Below, one piece after another: positions 52,348 to 61,439 of a stretch of 64,000 nt of DNA; position 1 is the stretch's first letter; each line of letters begins with the position of its first letter. Location of the stretch: the NCBI GenBank assembly GCA_937892925.1, contig CALBHX010000032.1:1-64000 (forward strand), written 5' to 3'. Under the pieces are notes generated by a model, which ran no database searches, was not told where the DNA came from, and was given only the letters and a program-made list of their open reading frames with translations. The translations under genes were made by a program, and so were the position numbers. Origin of the DNA: an uncultured Lentisphaeraceae bacterium (lineage in GTDB: Bacteria; Verrucomicrobiota; Kiritimatiellia; RFP12; DVOR01).

Positions 52348-54883
52348 TCGCTTACCTCTCTGGGCACTGGATGCTATTTTAGCCTGCGCACGTGGGCTGG
52401 AAGCGCAGGACTTTATACGAGAAGCCGAACAAGCGCGAAAGGAACGCCCGCCAGAAAGCTGTGGAGAACAAGTATGGTACGGCCACTTTCCCATGATCTC
52501 GCGGGCTTCCGCGCGGGATCTGACCCCGCCGGAAACCTGGTCTTCGATTAACCCAAAAACGTTAAATGATATTTTTGCTCCAAAAGGCGACTTGGCACGT
52601 ATCTACCCACACTATGAATCCAGACCCGGGCAATTGGCCATGGCCAAAGCTGTAGCCGAAGCACTCAATGCCCGACGATTTCTCCTGGCCGAAGCCGGTA
52701 CCGGCGTAGGCAAAAGCCTAGCCTATCTAGTACCATGTGCACTGTGGTCACTCCAAAACGAATTACCCATCGTCATCTCCACAAATACACGTAACCTGCA
52801 ATCACAGCTGCTCACCAAAGACTTACCCCTTGTTCGTCAAATTATCGCCCGGCACATGCCACCCCAGACGACTTTCGATGCTGTTGTTTTGAAGGGGCGC
52901 AGCAACTACCTCTGCCTCAAACGGTTTGGTGCCTTTCTGGAAGGCGATTTTGAGCGTCTCAAAGAACCCGATGCCCTCCTCTTCTGTGATCTTATCGCCT
53001 GGGCCGCCCTATCACCTGATGGGGATTTGGACACCTTTCGCCCCATTCATTCCCGAGGCGACATGACTTTCGTCCGAACGTTCGGATGCCACACAGACGA
53101 GTGCACTGGGAAAAAGTGCCGTTTTTACCGCCGATGTTTTCTTCAAAAAGCCCGGCAAGCCGCCCTGCGTGCCCATCTCATCATTGCCAACCACGCACTT
53201 GTTTTTGCCGAGCTCTCAACGCCTGGTTCACTATTCCCTCCCCACGGGCACATCGTGTTTGATGAGGCGCATAACCTCGAGCATGCCGCCACCAGTTTCC
53301 TCTCAGAAGAGCTCTCACCGCACACACTCTATACGTTCTGCCAAAAGATCGCCCCCAGTCGTGGACGAGAAGCCGGAAGCGTCCTAAACCAAATTCGCGT
53401 CGACTTAATTGACAAATCAATTCAAGACAAGGCCGAACAAATCCAAGTGCTTGACTTACTAGCGGAACTGCGGTCTTGTGGCACACAACTGGCCAAAGCT
53501 GGAACTGAACTCTTTGAAACGTTCGGAGAGTTCATGACCAAAACTCCAGAAACATCGGTTCGTTATCATTCCATCCCAGATGCATCCAAGCCTCTCAGAG
53601 AAAATGGACAACCCCAGCTTCGACGCGAAGTTTGCCTATCCGGCAAGCTCTTCATCTCTTCCGAACCTTTTGTAAAAGAAGTACGAATCGCCGAAAAACG
53701 CGATGTCATCAAAACCCAATTACACCACGCACATACGCTGTTAGAACGCCTTCTCCTAAGAATTGCCCAAAAAGAACCGCAGAACAATGGCTCCGACTCT
53801 CCATTCGAAGACCTAACCGCCGCCATCACCGCTGTCATGAAAGGGCTTGATACCTTCGGCCAAGTATTAGTTCAGCTCCTTGAGGGCTCCGATCCTAATT
53901 GGGTTTACTGGATTGAACGAAGTGCCCCAAATGAGCGTACTGTCCGTTTTACCGCCGCTCCTCTGGACATTGCACAACAACTCAACAACCTATTGTATAA
54001 AAGCAAAGAAACCCTTATTTTCTCCTCCGCCACCTTGAGAGTCCGAGGTTCTTTCGATTATGTGCGCCATCGGCTCGGTCTCCATCTTGTCAATGCGCCA
54101 AAGACCATTAAAGCGTTCGTTGCAGAAAGTCCGTTCAACTATCCAGAGCAATGTTGTGTAGCCGTTCCAGACTTTCTCCCCGAAGTCATCACCGGGAAAG
54201 AATACGTTCTGGAACTTTCCAGGCTCATGTATCGACTGTTTGTAACCGCCAAAGGCCGTTCTTTGGTTCTTTTCACATCCTACGACATGTTACACAACTG
54301 CGTAGAAATTTTAGAACCGCATCTCCGAGCAAAACAGATCGAGCTGCTCATCCAGTCCCCAGAAATAGGCCGAGATGCCATTACCGAAGCATTCCGAAAT
54401 CAGACTCGCCCTACGATACTCTTTGGTACGCAAAGCTTTTGGGAGGGTGTTGACGTGGTCGGCGATGCCCTGAGCTGTGTAATCATTGCCCGTCTGCCTT
54501 TTGACAGTTACGGTGATCCCCTGTTCCAAGCCCGGTGCGAAAAAATCGAGAAAGCCAACCGTTCCCCCTTTACAGAGCTCACGATACCCCAGGCCGTCAT
54601 TCGCTTTCGGCAAGGATTTGGCCGACTCATTCGTAGTCAAGAAGACCATGGAATCGTTGTCATCGCCGATTCCCGCATCGTACGGCGCTCCTATGGTACC
54701 GCCTTTTCTGCTTCACTTCCGGTTAAAGTAGAAGTTTTTTCCTCACGGCAAGCTCTTCTCTCCCGATTCCAGCGACTTTTATCCATCAAATCCACACACA
54801 ACTCTGTCTCCCTCAGCTCGAATAAAGCTTATATCGAGTCTGACTCCGATCCTCAGAGAAGCTGTTGTCCAGCCGCCACATAA
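52331..54883 (+). CDS. dinG: DinG/XPD-type iron-sulfur DNA helicase
   Basis: An 850-residue superfamily 2 helicase. Walker A is AGTGVGKSLAYLVP (~119-132), motif Ia STNTRNLQSQLL and DEAH box FDEAHNLEH. Four Cys for a 4Fe-4S cluster are visible: one in GRSNYLCLKRFG and three in CHTDECTGKKCRFYRRC. The C-terminal motor has SATLRVRGSFDY, FGTQSFWEGVDVVGD and the motif VI region RFRQGFGRLIRS. It unwinds DNA 5' to 3', including R-loops and damage structures. ATG 52331 overlaps ymdB; its 3' end overlaps the convergent SDR gene by 31 nt. Confidence 0.94.
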   Translation: MSSPIDRLPLWALDAILACARGLEAQDFIREAEQARKERPPESCGEQVWYGHFPMISRASARDLTPPETWSSINPKTLNDIFAPKGDLARIYPHYESRPGQLAMAKAVAEALNARRFLLAEAGTGVGKSLAYLVPCALWSLQNELPIVISTNTRNLQSQLLTKDLPLVRQIIARHMPPQTTFDAVVLKGRSNYLCLKRFGAFLEGDFERLKEPDALLFCDLIAWAALSPDGDLDTFRPIHSRGDMTFVRTFGCHTDECTGKKCRFYRRCFLQKARQAALRAHLIIANHALVFAELSTPGSLFPPHGHIVFDEAHNLEHAATSFLSEELSPHTLYTFCQKIAPSRGREAGSVLNQIRVDLIDKSIQDKAEQIQVLDLLAELRSCGTQLAKAGTELFETFGEFMTKTPETSVRYHSIPDASKPLRENGQPQLRREVCLSGKLFISSEPFVKEVRIAEKRDVIKTQLHHAHTLLERLLLRIAQKEPQNNGSDSPFEDLTAAITAVMKGLDTFGQVLVQLLEGSDPNWVYWIERSAPNERTVRFTAAPLDIAQQLNNLLYKSKETLIFSSATLRVRGSFDYVRHRLGLHLVNAPKTIKAFVAESPFNYPEQCCVAVPDFLPEVITGKEYVLELSRLMYRLFVTAKGRSLVLFTSYDMLHNCVEILEPHLRAKQIELLIQSPEIGRDAITEAFRNQTRPTILFGTQSFWEGVDVVGDALSCVIIARLPFDSYGDPLFQARCEKIEKANRSPFTELTIPQAVIRFRQGFGRLIRSQEDHGIVVIADSRIVRRSYGTAFSASLPVKVEVFSSRQALLSRFQRLLSIKSTHNSVSLSSNKAYIESDSDPQRSCCPAAT

Positions 54884-55470
54884 AGAACTTGGCCTGTCAC
54901 AGACGGCGTTTCCAACAAAAATTGAACCGCACGTCCGATATCCTCCAGTGTTGGTCGTGGTGTCAGGCAATGCCCGCCCTTCTCCCGATGCGCAGGATCC
55001 GGCGGCGCCAAAACAGGGCCTGGAGCAATCGCATTAACCCGTGTCCCTGCCTCTTCTCCCCAACAATATGCCGCCCCCAACACCCACCGTGCCAATCGAC
55101 GTTTGGCCGCCAGATAGCTACGAATCGACACCGGGACGTCTCGCTCTGCCCACCGAATCCGGGCATCCAAAAACGCAATCACTTGTGCCTTCGGGAATCG
55201 GGTATGAATCGCTTCCGCCACTCGAATCGGACCCGTAGCATTTTGTTGCCCCATTTGTTCCAAATCGGCATTCAGTTCAAACCGCCCCGCCAGCAAAACT
55301 ACAGCATCACACGACTGAAGCCGATCAACCGAAGCCCCCGGCGTATACTCAGGTGCCAAGAAATCACCATAGTCCGCCCGCGAAAGTTCCACAATCTGAT
55401 GCCCGCAGGCCTCTAGGCGTAGCCGCAACCACGCTCCAATCCGTCCTGGCCCAACCAAAACAACATGCAT
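54853..55470 (-). CDS. Short-chain dehydrogenase/reductase-like protein
   Basis: A 205-residue Rossmann protein. The N-terminal VVLVGPGRIGAWLRLRLE is a glycine motif different from the TGxxxGxG of classical SDRs. VVLLAGRFELN corresponds to the NAG region, YLAAKRRLARWVLG to the YxxxK catalytic pair, and VNAIAPGPVLAPPD to the SDR PG motif. The C-terminal VTGQVLYVAAGQQL is typical SDR. It is shorter than usual (~250); the family may be FolM/dihydropteridine-reductase-like. The substrate is unknown. It overlaps the end of dinG tail to tail. Confidence 0.75.
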   Translation of the reverse strand: MHVVLVGPGRIGAWLRLRLEACGHQIVELSRADYGDFLAPEYTPGASVDRLQSCDAVVLLAGRFELNADLEQMGQQNATGPIRVAEAIHTRFPKAQVIAFLDARIRWAERDVPVSIRSYLAAKRRLARWVLGAAYCWGEEAGTRVNAIAPGPVLAPPDPAHREKGGHCLTPRPTLEDIGRAVQFLLETPSVTGQVLYVAAGQQLL

Positions 55471-55544
55471 CCGTTCACCGCCTTGATCCAGTCTGAAACC
55501 ACATCATTTACCCGTCACTAACCCGTTTCTCAGAATCGAGACCC

Positions 55545-55592
55545 TTCAAAAACAAAACGCCCTACGCCCAGATTATCTCCAAAGCGTAAGGC
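55545..55592 (-). terminator. Terminator after infC
   Basis: 9-bp stem (minus strand GCCTTACGC / GCGTAGGGC, one G-T pair) with a 16-nt loop, followed by GTTTTGTTTTTG. Confidence 0.85.
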
Positions 55593-55610
55593 ATCACAAC
55601 TATTCCGATG

Positions 55611-56297
55611 TTAGTTAAGCGGGCGACTTAATCCCGTACGCGGAGCCGCAGCCCCTGATGCATGAGAAAACGTTGGCGTCAATCCGGTAACTGGACGTGA
55701 ACGCCCTGGAGATGCTGCACCCTCGACAACCTTTTTGGCGTTTTTTACACTTCGCGGCCCAATCAAACATGAAAGATCGCGCCCAAGCAATTTTGGAGCC
55801 TGCTCCACTGTTACCTTCTCGCCGCACATCGTAAGCACACGGTCAATTAACTCTGTTCCAAGCTCCTTGTGTGCATTTTCACGACCACGAAACTTCAGTG
55901 AAATCTTCACTTTATTTCCCTGATCGATAAAGCCCAAGATTTCCTTCACCTTGCGCTCCACATCGCCCACATCCGTGCCGGCATGGAATTTAATTTCCTT
56001 TACCTGGGTAGCCTTGGCATTCTTACGTGCCTGTTTCTGTTTAATGCTTTCCTCATAGCGATACTTGCCATAATCCATGATTTTGCATACAGGCGGCTGC
56101 GCTCCAGGCGTGATTTCCACCAGATCAAGATCTTGCGATTCTGCAAGCGCCTGAGCCTTGCGCGTAGGCATAATCCCAAGCATTTTTCCGGATGCATCCA
56201 CCACGCGCACTTCCGGCACTCGGATTTTAAAGTTGGTACGAATAAACGAAGCGCCTTTGCGCCCGTTCTGCTCTCGTTCTTGGGGGGGGAAGGCCAA
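55611..56297 (-). CDS. infC: Translation initiation factor IF-3 with C-terminal extension
   Basis: A 228-residue IF-3; most are about 170-180. RTNFKIRVPEVRVVDASG opens the N-domain, then VEITPGAQPPVCKIMDYGKY and VKEIKFHAGTDVGDVERKV cross the linker and C-domain. About 45 Ser/Pro/Ala/Arg-rich residues follow the conserved end (LIGPRSVKN). I choose TTG 56297, with AGGAG 8 nt upstream, 20 bp after the thrS stop; an ATT at the start of the N-domain is possible because infC often starts with rare codons that allow autoregulation. rpmI and rplT, usually next, are absent. Confidence 0.92.
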   Translation of the reverse strand: MAFPPQEREQNGRKGASFIRTNFKIRVPEVRVVDASGKMLGIMPTRKAQALAESQDLDLVEITPGAQPPVCKIMDYGKYRYEESIKQKQARKNAKATQVKEIKFHAGTDVGDVERKVKEILGFIDQGNKVKISLKFRGRENAHKELGTELIDRVLTMCGEKVTVEQAPKLLGRDLSCLIGPRSVKNAKKVVEGAASPGRSRPVTGLTPTFSHASGAAAPRTGLSRPLN

Positions 56298-56317
56298 GTT
56301 TACTACTCCTGTTTGGG

Positions 56318-58060
56318 TTAAGGTTCTTCGCGGGTTTCCTGCCGAATCAAATCGATAAACGCTTCTGGGGTCATCGTTCCCAAATCGCCTTTCTCGCGGC
56401 TGCGCACAGCAACCACCCCTGCTTCGGCCTCGCGCCCGCCAATCACCAACATATAGGGAATCTTCGCCAACATCGCCTTGCGGATCTTGGCACCGATCTT
56501 CTCGTTCGACCAATCTCCTTCCGCACGCAAATCTGCGGCCGAAAGTTTGGCCAAAACAGCTTTAGCCGTTGGCGTCTGAGCATCCGTGATAGGCATCACC
56601 TTAGCCTGAACCGGCGCCAACCACGTGGGGAATGCCCCCGCGTAATGTTCAATCAAAATCCCGAAGAAACGTTCCAACGACCCCAACAACGCACGGTGCA
56701 CCATATAGGGTTGATGTTCCTTACCATCCTCTCCGGTATACGTCAGGTGAAAACGCTCCGGCAAATTGAAATCAAACTGGATCGTTCCCAGCTGCCACTC
56801 GCGCCCCAACGCATCCTTAATCTTCATGTCGATCTTCGGACCGTAGAACGCGCCACCCCCTTCATCTACGTCATACACCATGCCCTCAGCCTCAAGCGCA
56901 TGGCGTAACGAAGCCGTGGCCTGTTCCCATTTAGCCGGATCTCCTACAGCCTTCTCCGGCCGCGTTGAAAGATACGCCGTAATGTCGCGGAACCCAAAAC
57001 GATGCAGAATCTTCAAACAAAACTTGACCGTAAAACGGATCTCATCCTCAATCTTATCCGGCGCACAGAAAATATGTGCATCGTCTTGCGTGAATCCCCG
57101 CACACGGAAAAGACCGTGACGAACACCATCCTTTTCGTACCGGTAAACCGTTCCCAATTCTGCCCAACGCAGCGGCAAATCACGATAACTATACTTCTTA
57201 AACAAGTATGCCTGAATGTGGAAAGGGCAGTTCATTGGCTTAACGTAATACGTTTCCTGAACCGCCTTATCGCCTTCTCCCTCCGTTACATTCATCGGAG
57301 GGAACATTCCATCCTTGTAAAAGCCCAAATGCCCGGATGTTTGCCACAGATTTGCCCGGCCAATGTGCGGCGTAAACAACATTTCATACCCATGACGAAA
57401 GTGCTCTTTACGCCAATAATCTTCAATCGCAATTCGGACACGCGCCCCCTTCGGCAACCAGTGCGCCAATCCAGGCCCCACGCTCTCGGTAATCGTAAAC
57501 AATTCCAATTCTTTACCAAGTTTGCGATGATCCCGCTTCTTTGCTTCTTCAATCCGCGCAATAATCGCATCCACTTCTTTTTGAGAGGCTGCAGCAATGC
57601 CATATACCCGCTGCAACATTTTATTATGCTCATCCCCGCGATAATAACTCCCCGCGACACTCATAAGCTTTACGGCTCCCACACATCCACTATGCGCTAC
57701 GTGCGGGCCACGGCAAAGATCAACATAGTCCCCCGTCCGATAAATCGAAATCGGCTCCCCTTCAGGAATGTCCGCCAGCCGTTCCAACTTATAGGGCTGA
57801 TCTTTAAAGATTTTCCGCGCCTCCTCGCGCGACACTTCCTCCCGAACGAACGGAAGCTTGGCTCCAATCAACTTCCGCACAGCCTTCTCAATAGCAGGGA
57901 AATCCTCTGCACTTAACCGATGCGGCAAATCGAAGTCATAATAGAATCCATCGTCCGTAGCCGGCCCAATATCAATTTTGACATCATCAAACAACGAGCA
58001 GACCGCCGACGCAACCAAATGCGCCGCGCTATGCCGGATTTCCTCAATCGTCGCGCTCAT
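56318..58060 (-). CDS. thrS: Threonyl-tRNA synthetase lacking the TGS domain
   Basis: A 580-residue ThrRS; full-length bacterial forms are about 640. The protein begins at the editing domain: HSAAH (10-14) and DLCRGPH are the zinc-site motifs of that domain, so only the N-terminal TGS (N1) domain is missing. The class II core is intact with MLFTPHIGRANLWQTSGH, VKPMNCPFHIQ (zinc Cys), RVRGFTQDDAHIF and the C-terminal anticodon domain (KVMPITDAQTPTAKAVL). AAGGAG 7 nt before the ATG and a near-consensus promoter support the start. It is followed by infC as in many bacteria. Confidence 0.96.
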   Translation of the reverse strand: MSATIEEIRHSAAHLVASAVCSLFDDVKIDIGPATDDGFYYDFDLPHRLSAEDFPAIEKAVRKLIGAKLPFVREEVSREEARKIFKDQPYKLERLADIPEGEPISIYRTGDYVDLCRGPHVAHSGCVGAVKLMSVAGSYYRGDEHNKMLQRVYGIAAASQKEVDAIIARIEEAKKRDHRKLGKELELFTITESVGPGLAHWLPKGARVRIAIEDYWRKEHFRHGYEMLFTPHIGRANLWQTSGHLGFYKDGMFPPMNVTEGEGDKAVQETYYVKPMNCPFHIQAYLFKKYSYRDLPLRWAELGTVYRYEKDGVRHGLFRVRGFTQDDAHIFCAPDKIEDEIRFTVKFCLKILHRFGFRDITAYLSTRPEKAVGDPAKWEQATASLRHALEAEGMVYDVDEGGGAFYGPKIDMKIKDALGREWQLGTIQFDFNLPERFHLTYTGEDGKEHQPYMVHRALLGSLERFFGILIEHYAGAFPTWLAPVQAKVMPITDAQTPTAKAVLAKLSAADLRAEGDWSNEKIGAKIRKAMLAKIPYMLVIGGREAEAGVVAVRSREKGDLGTMTPEAFIDLIRQETREEP

Positions 58061-58084
58061 GCTTACTCCTTAAAACAGTCTATT

Positions 58085-58113
58085 ATTATACTCTTTTCAA
58101 ACGTCAAACGCAA
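58085..58113 (-). promoter_or_regulatory. Promoter of thrS-infC
   Basis: Minus strand -35 TTGCGT (58108-58113), 17-bp spacer, consensus -10 TATAAT (58085-58090). It leaves a leader of about 18 nt before the ATG, too short for a T-box or repressor-bound leader. Confidence 0.65.
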
Positions 58114-58598
58114 TGCGCAAACACGGAAATGTATCTACTTAAATTATCCAAAAAGAGACATCACTCCCGCTAATATATCCCTACACTACCTCGCCCACCA
58201 TTCGCCGTAAAACAAACGCCCTGCGATCATTTAACCACAAAATAACTGAAGGTGATACTTACCCAACAACCTCTCGGCACCCAATCCCAATGCATACATA
58301 TCGGCAAAAACACATTACGTCCCTGTCTAAACGCCCCTCAACCATTTTACCTGCACGACAGCTTTACACTCCATAGAGCACTCCCATACCCGCCACGATT
58401 TCCCTTTACGCTCCAGTGCCACCAAGAACATTTCAATTCTGCCATAAAACAAACCGAGGAATACGAATCCTCCATCTGTAGAGCACATATCGTAATTGGC
58501 GAATATCCCAACAAACTACGCGACAGGAAACCAACAAAACCGTAGATTTCCTAAAACATCTTCGGCTTTTAACAATCAAACATGCCGCCAACATAGGA
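58114..58598. other. Gene-free spacer between thrS and ssrA
   Basis: About 485 bp, strongly C-rich on the + strand, with no credible ORF. A weak AAAGCCG/CGGTTTT pairing near 58547-58573 downstream of ssrA might help terminate it, but I would not call a terminator. Confidence 0.4.
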
Positions 58599-58953
58599 TG
58601 GTGGAGGTGGCGGGAGTTGAACCCGCGTCCAAGACAGCTTCACAGCGATATCTACGTGCGTATCCGGCCAATTATCTCGCATCTGGCAGGCCGACCGGCA
58701 GGCTTGGCCAAACGCTTGCCCTCATGATGCTACAAGCACGTGTCCCCGAAGGTTCGGTTCACGGCAGGATCTGCTAATCGACGCTTCCGCCCTCAGCAGA
58801 CATCGGGGTTTCAGCGACGGGCCGATAAGTTAGGCCGCGTAAGCGAAGTTATCGTTCGCAGTTAGGTTTTTGATCGATATTTTACGGGGCCAACGATCAT
58901 CCCCGGCACGCAACCGAAGTTCCGACATGCCCTGTCGAGACCTGGTCACCCCC
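58599..58953 (-). ncRNA. ssrA: tmRNA (transfer-messenger RNA)
   Basis: One-piece tmRNA of 355 nt. The 5' GGGGGTG pairs with CACCTCC before the encoded CCA end (acceptor stem with one G-U pair). The T arm GCGGGTTCAACTCCCGC is present near the 3' end. The tag reading frame GCG AAC GAT AAC TTC GCT TAC GCG GCC TAA (58859-58830) encodes ANDNFAYAA, giving AANDNFAYAA with the charged alanine. It rescues stalled ribosomes and marks products for degradation. smpB is not in the window. Confidence 0.96.
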
Positions 58954-58971
58954 ATAGAGAGGAACACGGAT

Positions 58972-59000
58972 AATATAACAAACGTGCAGCATGAATACAA
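58972..59000 (-). promoter_or_regulatory. Promoter of ssrA
   Basis: Minus strand -35 TTGTAT (58995-59000), 17-bp spacer, -10 TATATT (58972-58977). It lies 18 nt before the mature 5' end, consistent with a short leader removed by RNase P. Confidence 0.55.
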
Positions 59001-59403
59001 GCGTCTATCGATATCTTCCATACATGCCCCTTTACCCCCCACTCACGCGTTTCAATAGATCTACGCCTCAACCCGCACTAGGTCGGGTGTAAACTCGCCC
59101 TACCCCCATTTTATTCTGTATTCACCCCAGGTTCAGTCTATCACCATATAAAAAACGTCTTTCAAGAAATCAAATAGAGCGACTAGCACACCACGCTTTT
59201 AAACAACCCACCCCCAAAGAGATCCGCCATCCACTTCCTCAATTCACTGTCTCCCCCAAACCAGGCGAATCCCCGTATTTTAAGCATTAAAGAGATTCAT
59301 GATCAATAATCGAATAAGCGCAGCGTCATACCTACTTCAAACCCACCTTCCTTCATGTGTTATTCATATCCCCACACAAAATAAGCGAGCACAGACAATA
59401 CGC
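59001..59403. other. Gene-free spacer upstream of ssrA
   Basis: About 400 bp, C- and A-rich on the + strand. It contains a C-rich motif with AAACTCGCCCTACCCC (59090-59105) related to motifs in other spacers. No gene is seen. Confidence 0.4.
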
Positions 59404-59901
59404 CTACTTCCAAAGCCCGGAGGCCGCCGGGAACGTTACTGACTCAGAAAGCCGCACAGTTCCTTTACCATAAATCAAATTCACAAACGCAGCATCCAGA
59501 ATAATCACTTCTTCGCGTCGTGTTTCTTTCAATCCGAGTTCACCTTCTGGCATATCCCGCGCAGCCAACGTATAATGACTCGCAGGAAGATGAGAGGTTA
59601 ACGCGGGCGAAAACGCATCCAGCCGTGTTACAGAATTGATTCGATGAAAGCGATCAGCTCGTGTTTCAATACGCTGTGGTTCATCTACCCATCCCTTTGT
59701 ACTTCGCCGAAGAGCCTCAACTCCTGCACAAGCCCGAACATCTCGGCGAAGCTCCTGCTGACGCACGCATAACCTGGCCAACGTCGACACCCCAACCACC
59801 AACATTACCAACGCCACAAGCGCCACTGTTAACTCCGCAAGCGCCTGCCCGGCACAAGCGGAAACTCGTCCAAATAGAAAGACCCGGTATTGAATCCGCA
59901 T
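59404..59901 (-). CDS. TadE-like pseudopilin
   Basis: A 165-residue protein with a short leader (MRIQYRVFLFGRVSACAG) and a hydrophobic helix beginning GQALAELTVALVALVMLVVG, which is the TadE/TadF start with the conserved Glu after the helix begins. The rest is a soluble domain ending in FPAASGLWK. TadE-type minor pilins need a prepilin peptidase and the Tad machine, so this could be a part of the pilus built by the 15-20 kb operon, although the two are 40 kb apart. It follows the phosphoesterase gene by 14 bp, and no partner tad gene is next to it. Confidence 0.72.
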   Translation of the reverse strand: MRIQYRVFLFGRVSACAGQALAELTVALVALVMLVVGVSTLARLCVRQQELRRDVRACAGVEALRRSTKGWVDEPQRIETRADRFHRINSVTRLDAFSPALTSHLPASHYTLAARDMPEGELGLKETRREEVIILDAAFVNLIYGKGTVRLSESVTFPAASGLWK

Positions 59902-59915
59902 CCGGAGCCTCGTTC

Positions 59916-60674
59916 TTATTGCCCCGTGTACAACCGATTGATCAGCCGTTCCGGAAGCCCGGCCGCTTCAATCCGATGAACCGCAGCCTCAATATCGTAA
60001 TCCACACGGCGAAACTCTACCGAAAGATTCGCCAACCCCTCCATGGAAAAAATCACATAGCAGGCCTTCGGATTTCCATCTCGCGGCTGCCCTACAGAGC
60101 CCACATTGATGAAGTAATTTCCCTGCTCAAGGGCTCCATTCAATGGCCCCGTCTGCACCACCGCATTACGATCCCCCCCAGGCAGCCGTCTGAACATACA
60201 AGGCACGTGCGTATGCCCGTGAAAACATACCCGCGTACGCTGACAATTGAAACTGTCAGCGGCATCCAACCGATCAAACGCATACCGAAAATGCTCGGGA
60301 CTATCCAACGTAGAATGCACCAAAGTAAAGCCCCTCACAACTGCCGTCAAAGGGAGTTCCCGCAGCCAACGAATATCATCTTCGCTCAAATTCCGGCGCG
60401 TCCATTCTATCACGCTAGCGGCATTAGGCTGAAAGTCATCCAAATTAACAGAGAAATCAGAACAATAGTGATCGTGATTACCTTTTACGACCTTACACCC
60501 CAACTCACGAATTCGACGGATACACTCAGCCGGAGCAGCATTATACCCCACCACATCACCCAGACACACAAAATCGTCCACGCCTTCGCACTGTGCATCA
60601 GCAATTACTGCATCCAACGCCTCAATGTTGGCATGAATGTCGCTGATAATGGCATAACGCGTTACTCGTGGCAT
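59916..60674 (-). CDS. Calcineurin-like metallophosphoesterase
   Basis: A 252-residue metallophosphatase with the full motif series: IISDIHANIEALDAV, FVCLGDVVGYNAAP, VKGNHDHYC, LVHSTLD, FHGHTHVPCMFRRL. The DIHAN and VVGYNAAP pair resembles the YfcE/PrpE-like group of broad phosphodiesterases. The substrate is unknown. The frame opens at 60764 inside ispD, but ATG 60674 begins the conserved domain and has AAGGGGAAC upstream. It lies 14 bp after ispD. Confidence 0.83.
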   Translation of the reverse strand: MPRVTRYAIISDIHANIEALDAVIADAQCEGVDDFVCLGDVVGYNAAPAECIRRIRELGCKVVKGNHDHYCSDFSVNLDDFQPNAASVIEWTRRNLSEDDIRWLRELPLTAVVRGFTLVHSTLDSPEHFRYAFDRLDAADSFNCQRTRVCFHGHTHVPCMFRRLPGGDRNAVVQTGPLNGALEQGNYFINVGSVGQPRDGNPKACYVIFSMEGLANLSVEFRRVDYDIEAAVHRIEAAGLPERLINRLYTGQ

Positions 60675-60688
60675 ACAAGTTCCCCTTT

Positions 60689-61381
60689 TCAATTCAAACG
60701 AAGAATTGCTGCGGCGAGGGTCAAATCCATAGGCGTGGTAATTTTTGGATTGGGGCTCTCCCACTTAACCAATCTAGACGGGATACCCGCCGCCTCCAAA
60801 ACTGCAGAGTCATCCGTAAAGAGCGCCTTCTTGTCCAGAGCAAACTGCCGATAGGCTGTCTGTAATGATTCCGTCAGGAATGCCTGCGGCGTCTGAACAG
60901 CCCACAATGATGAACGTTCCAGTGTTGATTTCGTCATCATCCCGGAACCGACAGTTTTCACCGTATCCACCACAGGACTGGCAACCACACCACTTCCATA
61001 ACGCCGGGCACTCCGAATCACTTCCTGAATCAACTCCGGCGTAACACATGGGCGGGCAGCATCATGAATCACCACATAACGCGACTCCACGGGATTAAGC
61101 GTTTTCAACGCCGCCCATACCGAATCCTGTCGGCGCGAGCCCCCCACAAGAATTTGCTTTATCTTGTTTAGTCCAAATATCCTCTGAATACCTCCAGCAG
61201 CGGTTACCTGATCTTTTCGAACCACGAGAATAACCTCTTCAACATCTGCACACGCCTCAAACGCCAATAACGACCACGCCACCACTGGACGTGCACCCAA
61301 GGAGAGAAAACACTTATCTAACGCATTACCCATACGCGTGCTTTTACCGGATGCGAGCACAATGGCGGTAGTTTTGACCAT
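60689..61381 (-). CDS. ispD: 2-C-methyl-D-erythritol 4-phosphate cytidylyltransferase
   Basis: A 230-residue IspD. IVLASGKSTRMGNALDKCFL is the nucleotide-binding loop (the family has GxGxR; the second Gly is Lys here). VIHDAARPCVTPELI and WAVQTPQAFLTESL, and the final FTDDSAVLEAAG, are IspD blocks. It makes CDP-methylerythritol in the non-mevalonate isoprenoid pathway. ATG 61381 with AAGGAG 6 nt upstream is preferred to the open frame from 61405. ispF is not adjacent. Confidence 0.93.
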   Translation of the reverse strand: MVKTTAIVLASGKSTRMGNALDKCFLSLGARPVVAWSLLAFEACADVEEVILVVRKDQVTAAGGIQRIFGLNKIKQILVGGSRRQDSVWAALKTLNPVESRYVVIHDAARPCVTPELIQEVIRSARRYGSGVVASPVVDTVKTVGSGMMTKSTLERSSLWAVQTPQAFLTESLQTAYRQFALDKKALFTDDSAVLEAAGIPSRLVKWESPNPKITTPMDLTLAAAILRLN

Positions 61382-61439
61382 GGAGTCTCCTTGTGCGTGT
61401 CTCATTGTACGTGTGGTCGAATCAAATCTCCGCAGGCAT

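Noticed and set aside
57002..57916. 304-codon frame antisense to thrS
   Set aside because: Shadow of thrS; no start signal or domain.
58496..59058. Short frames across the tmRNA region
   Set aside because: They lie over ssrA, whose acceptor stem, T arm and tag are clear.
59661..60854. 397-codon frame antisense to the TadE-like, phosphoesterase and ispD genes
   Set aside because: All three minus-strand genes have clear motifs; this frame has none.
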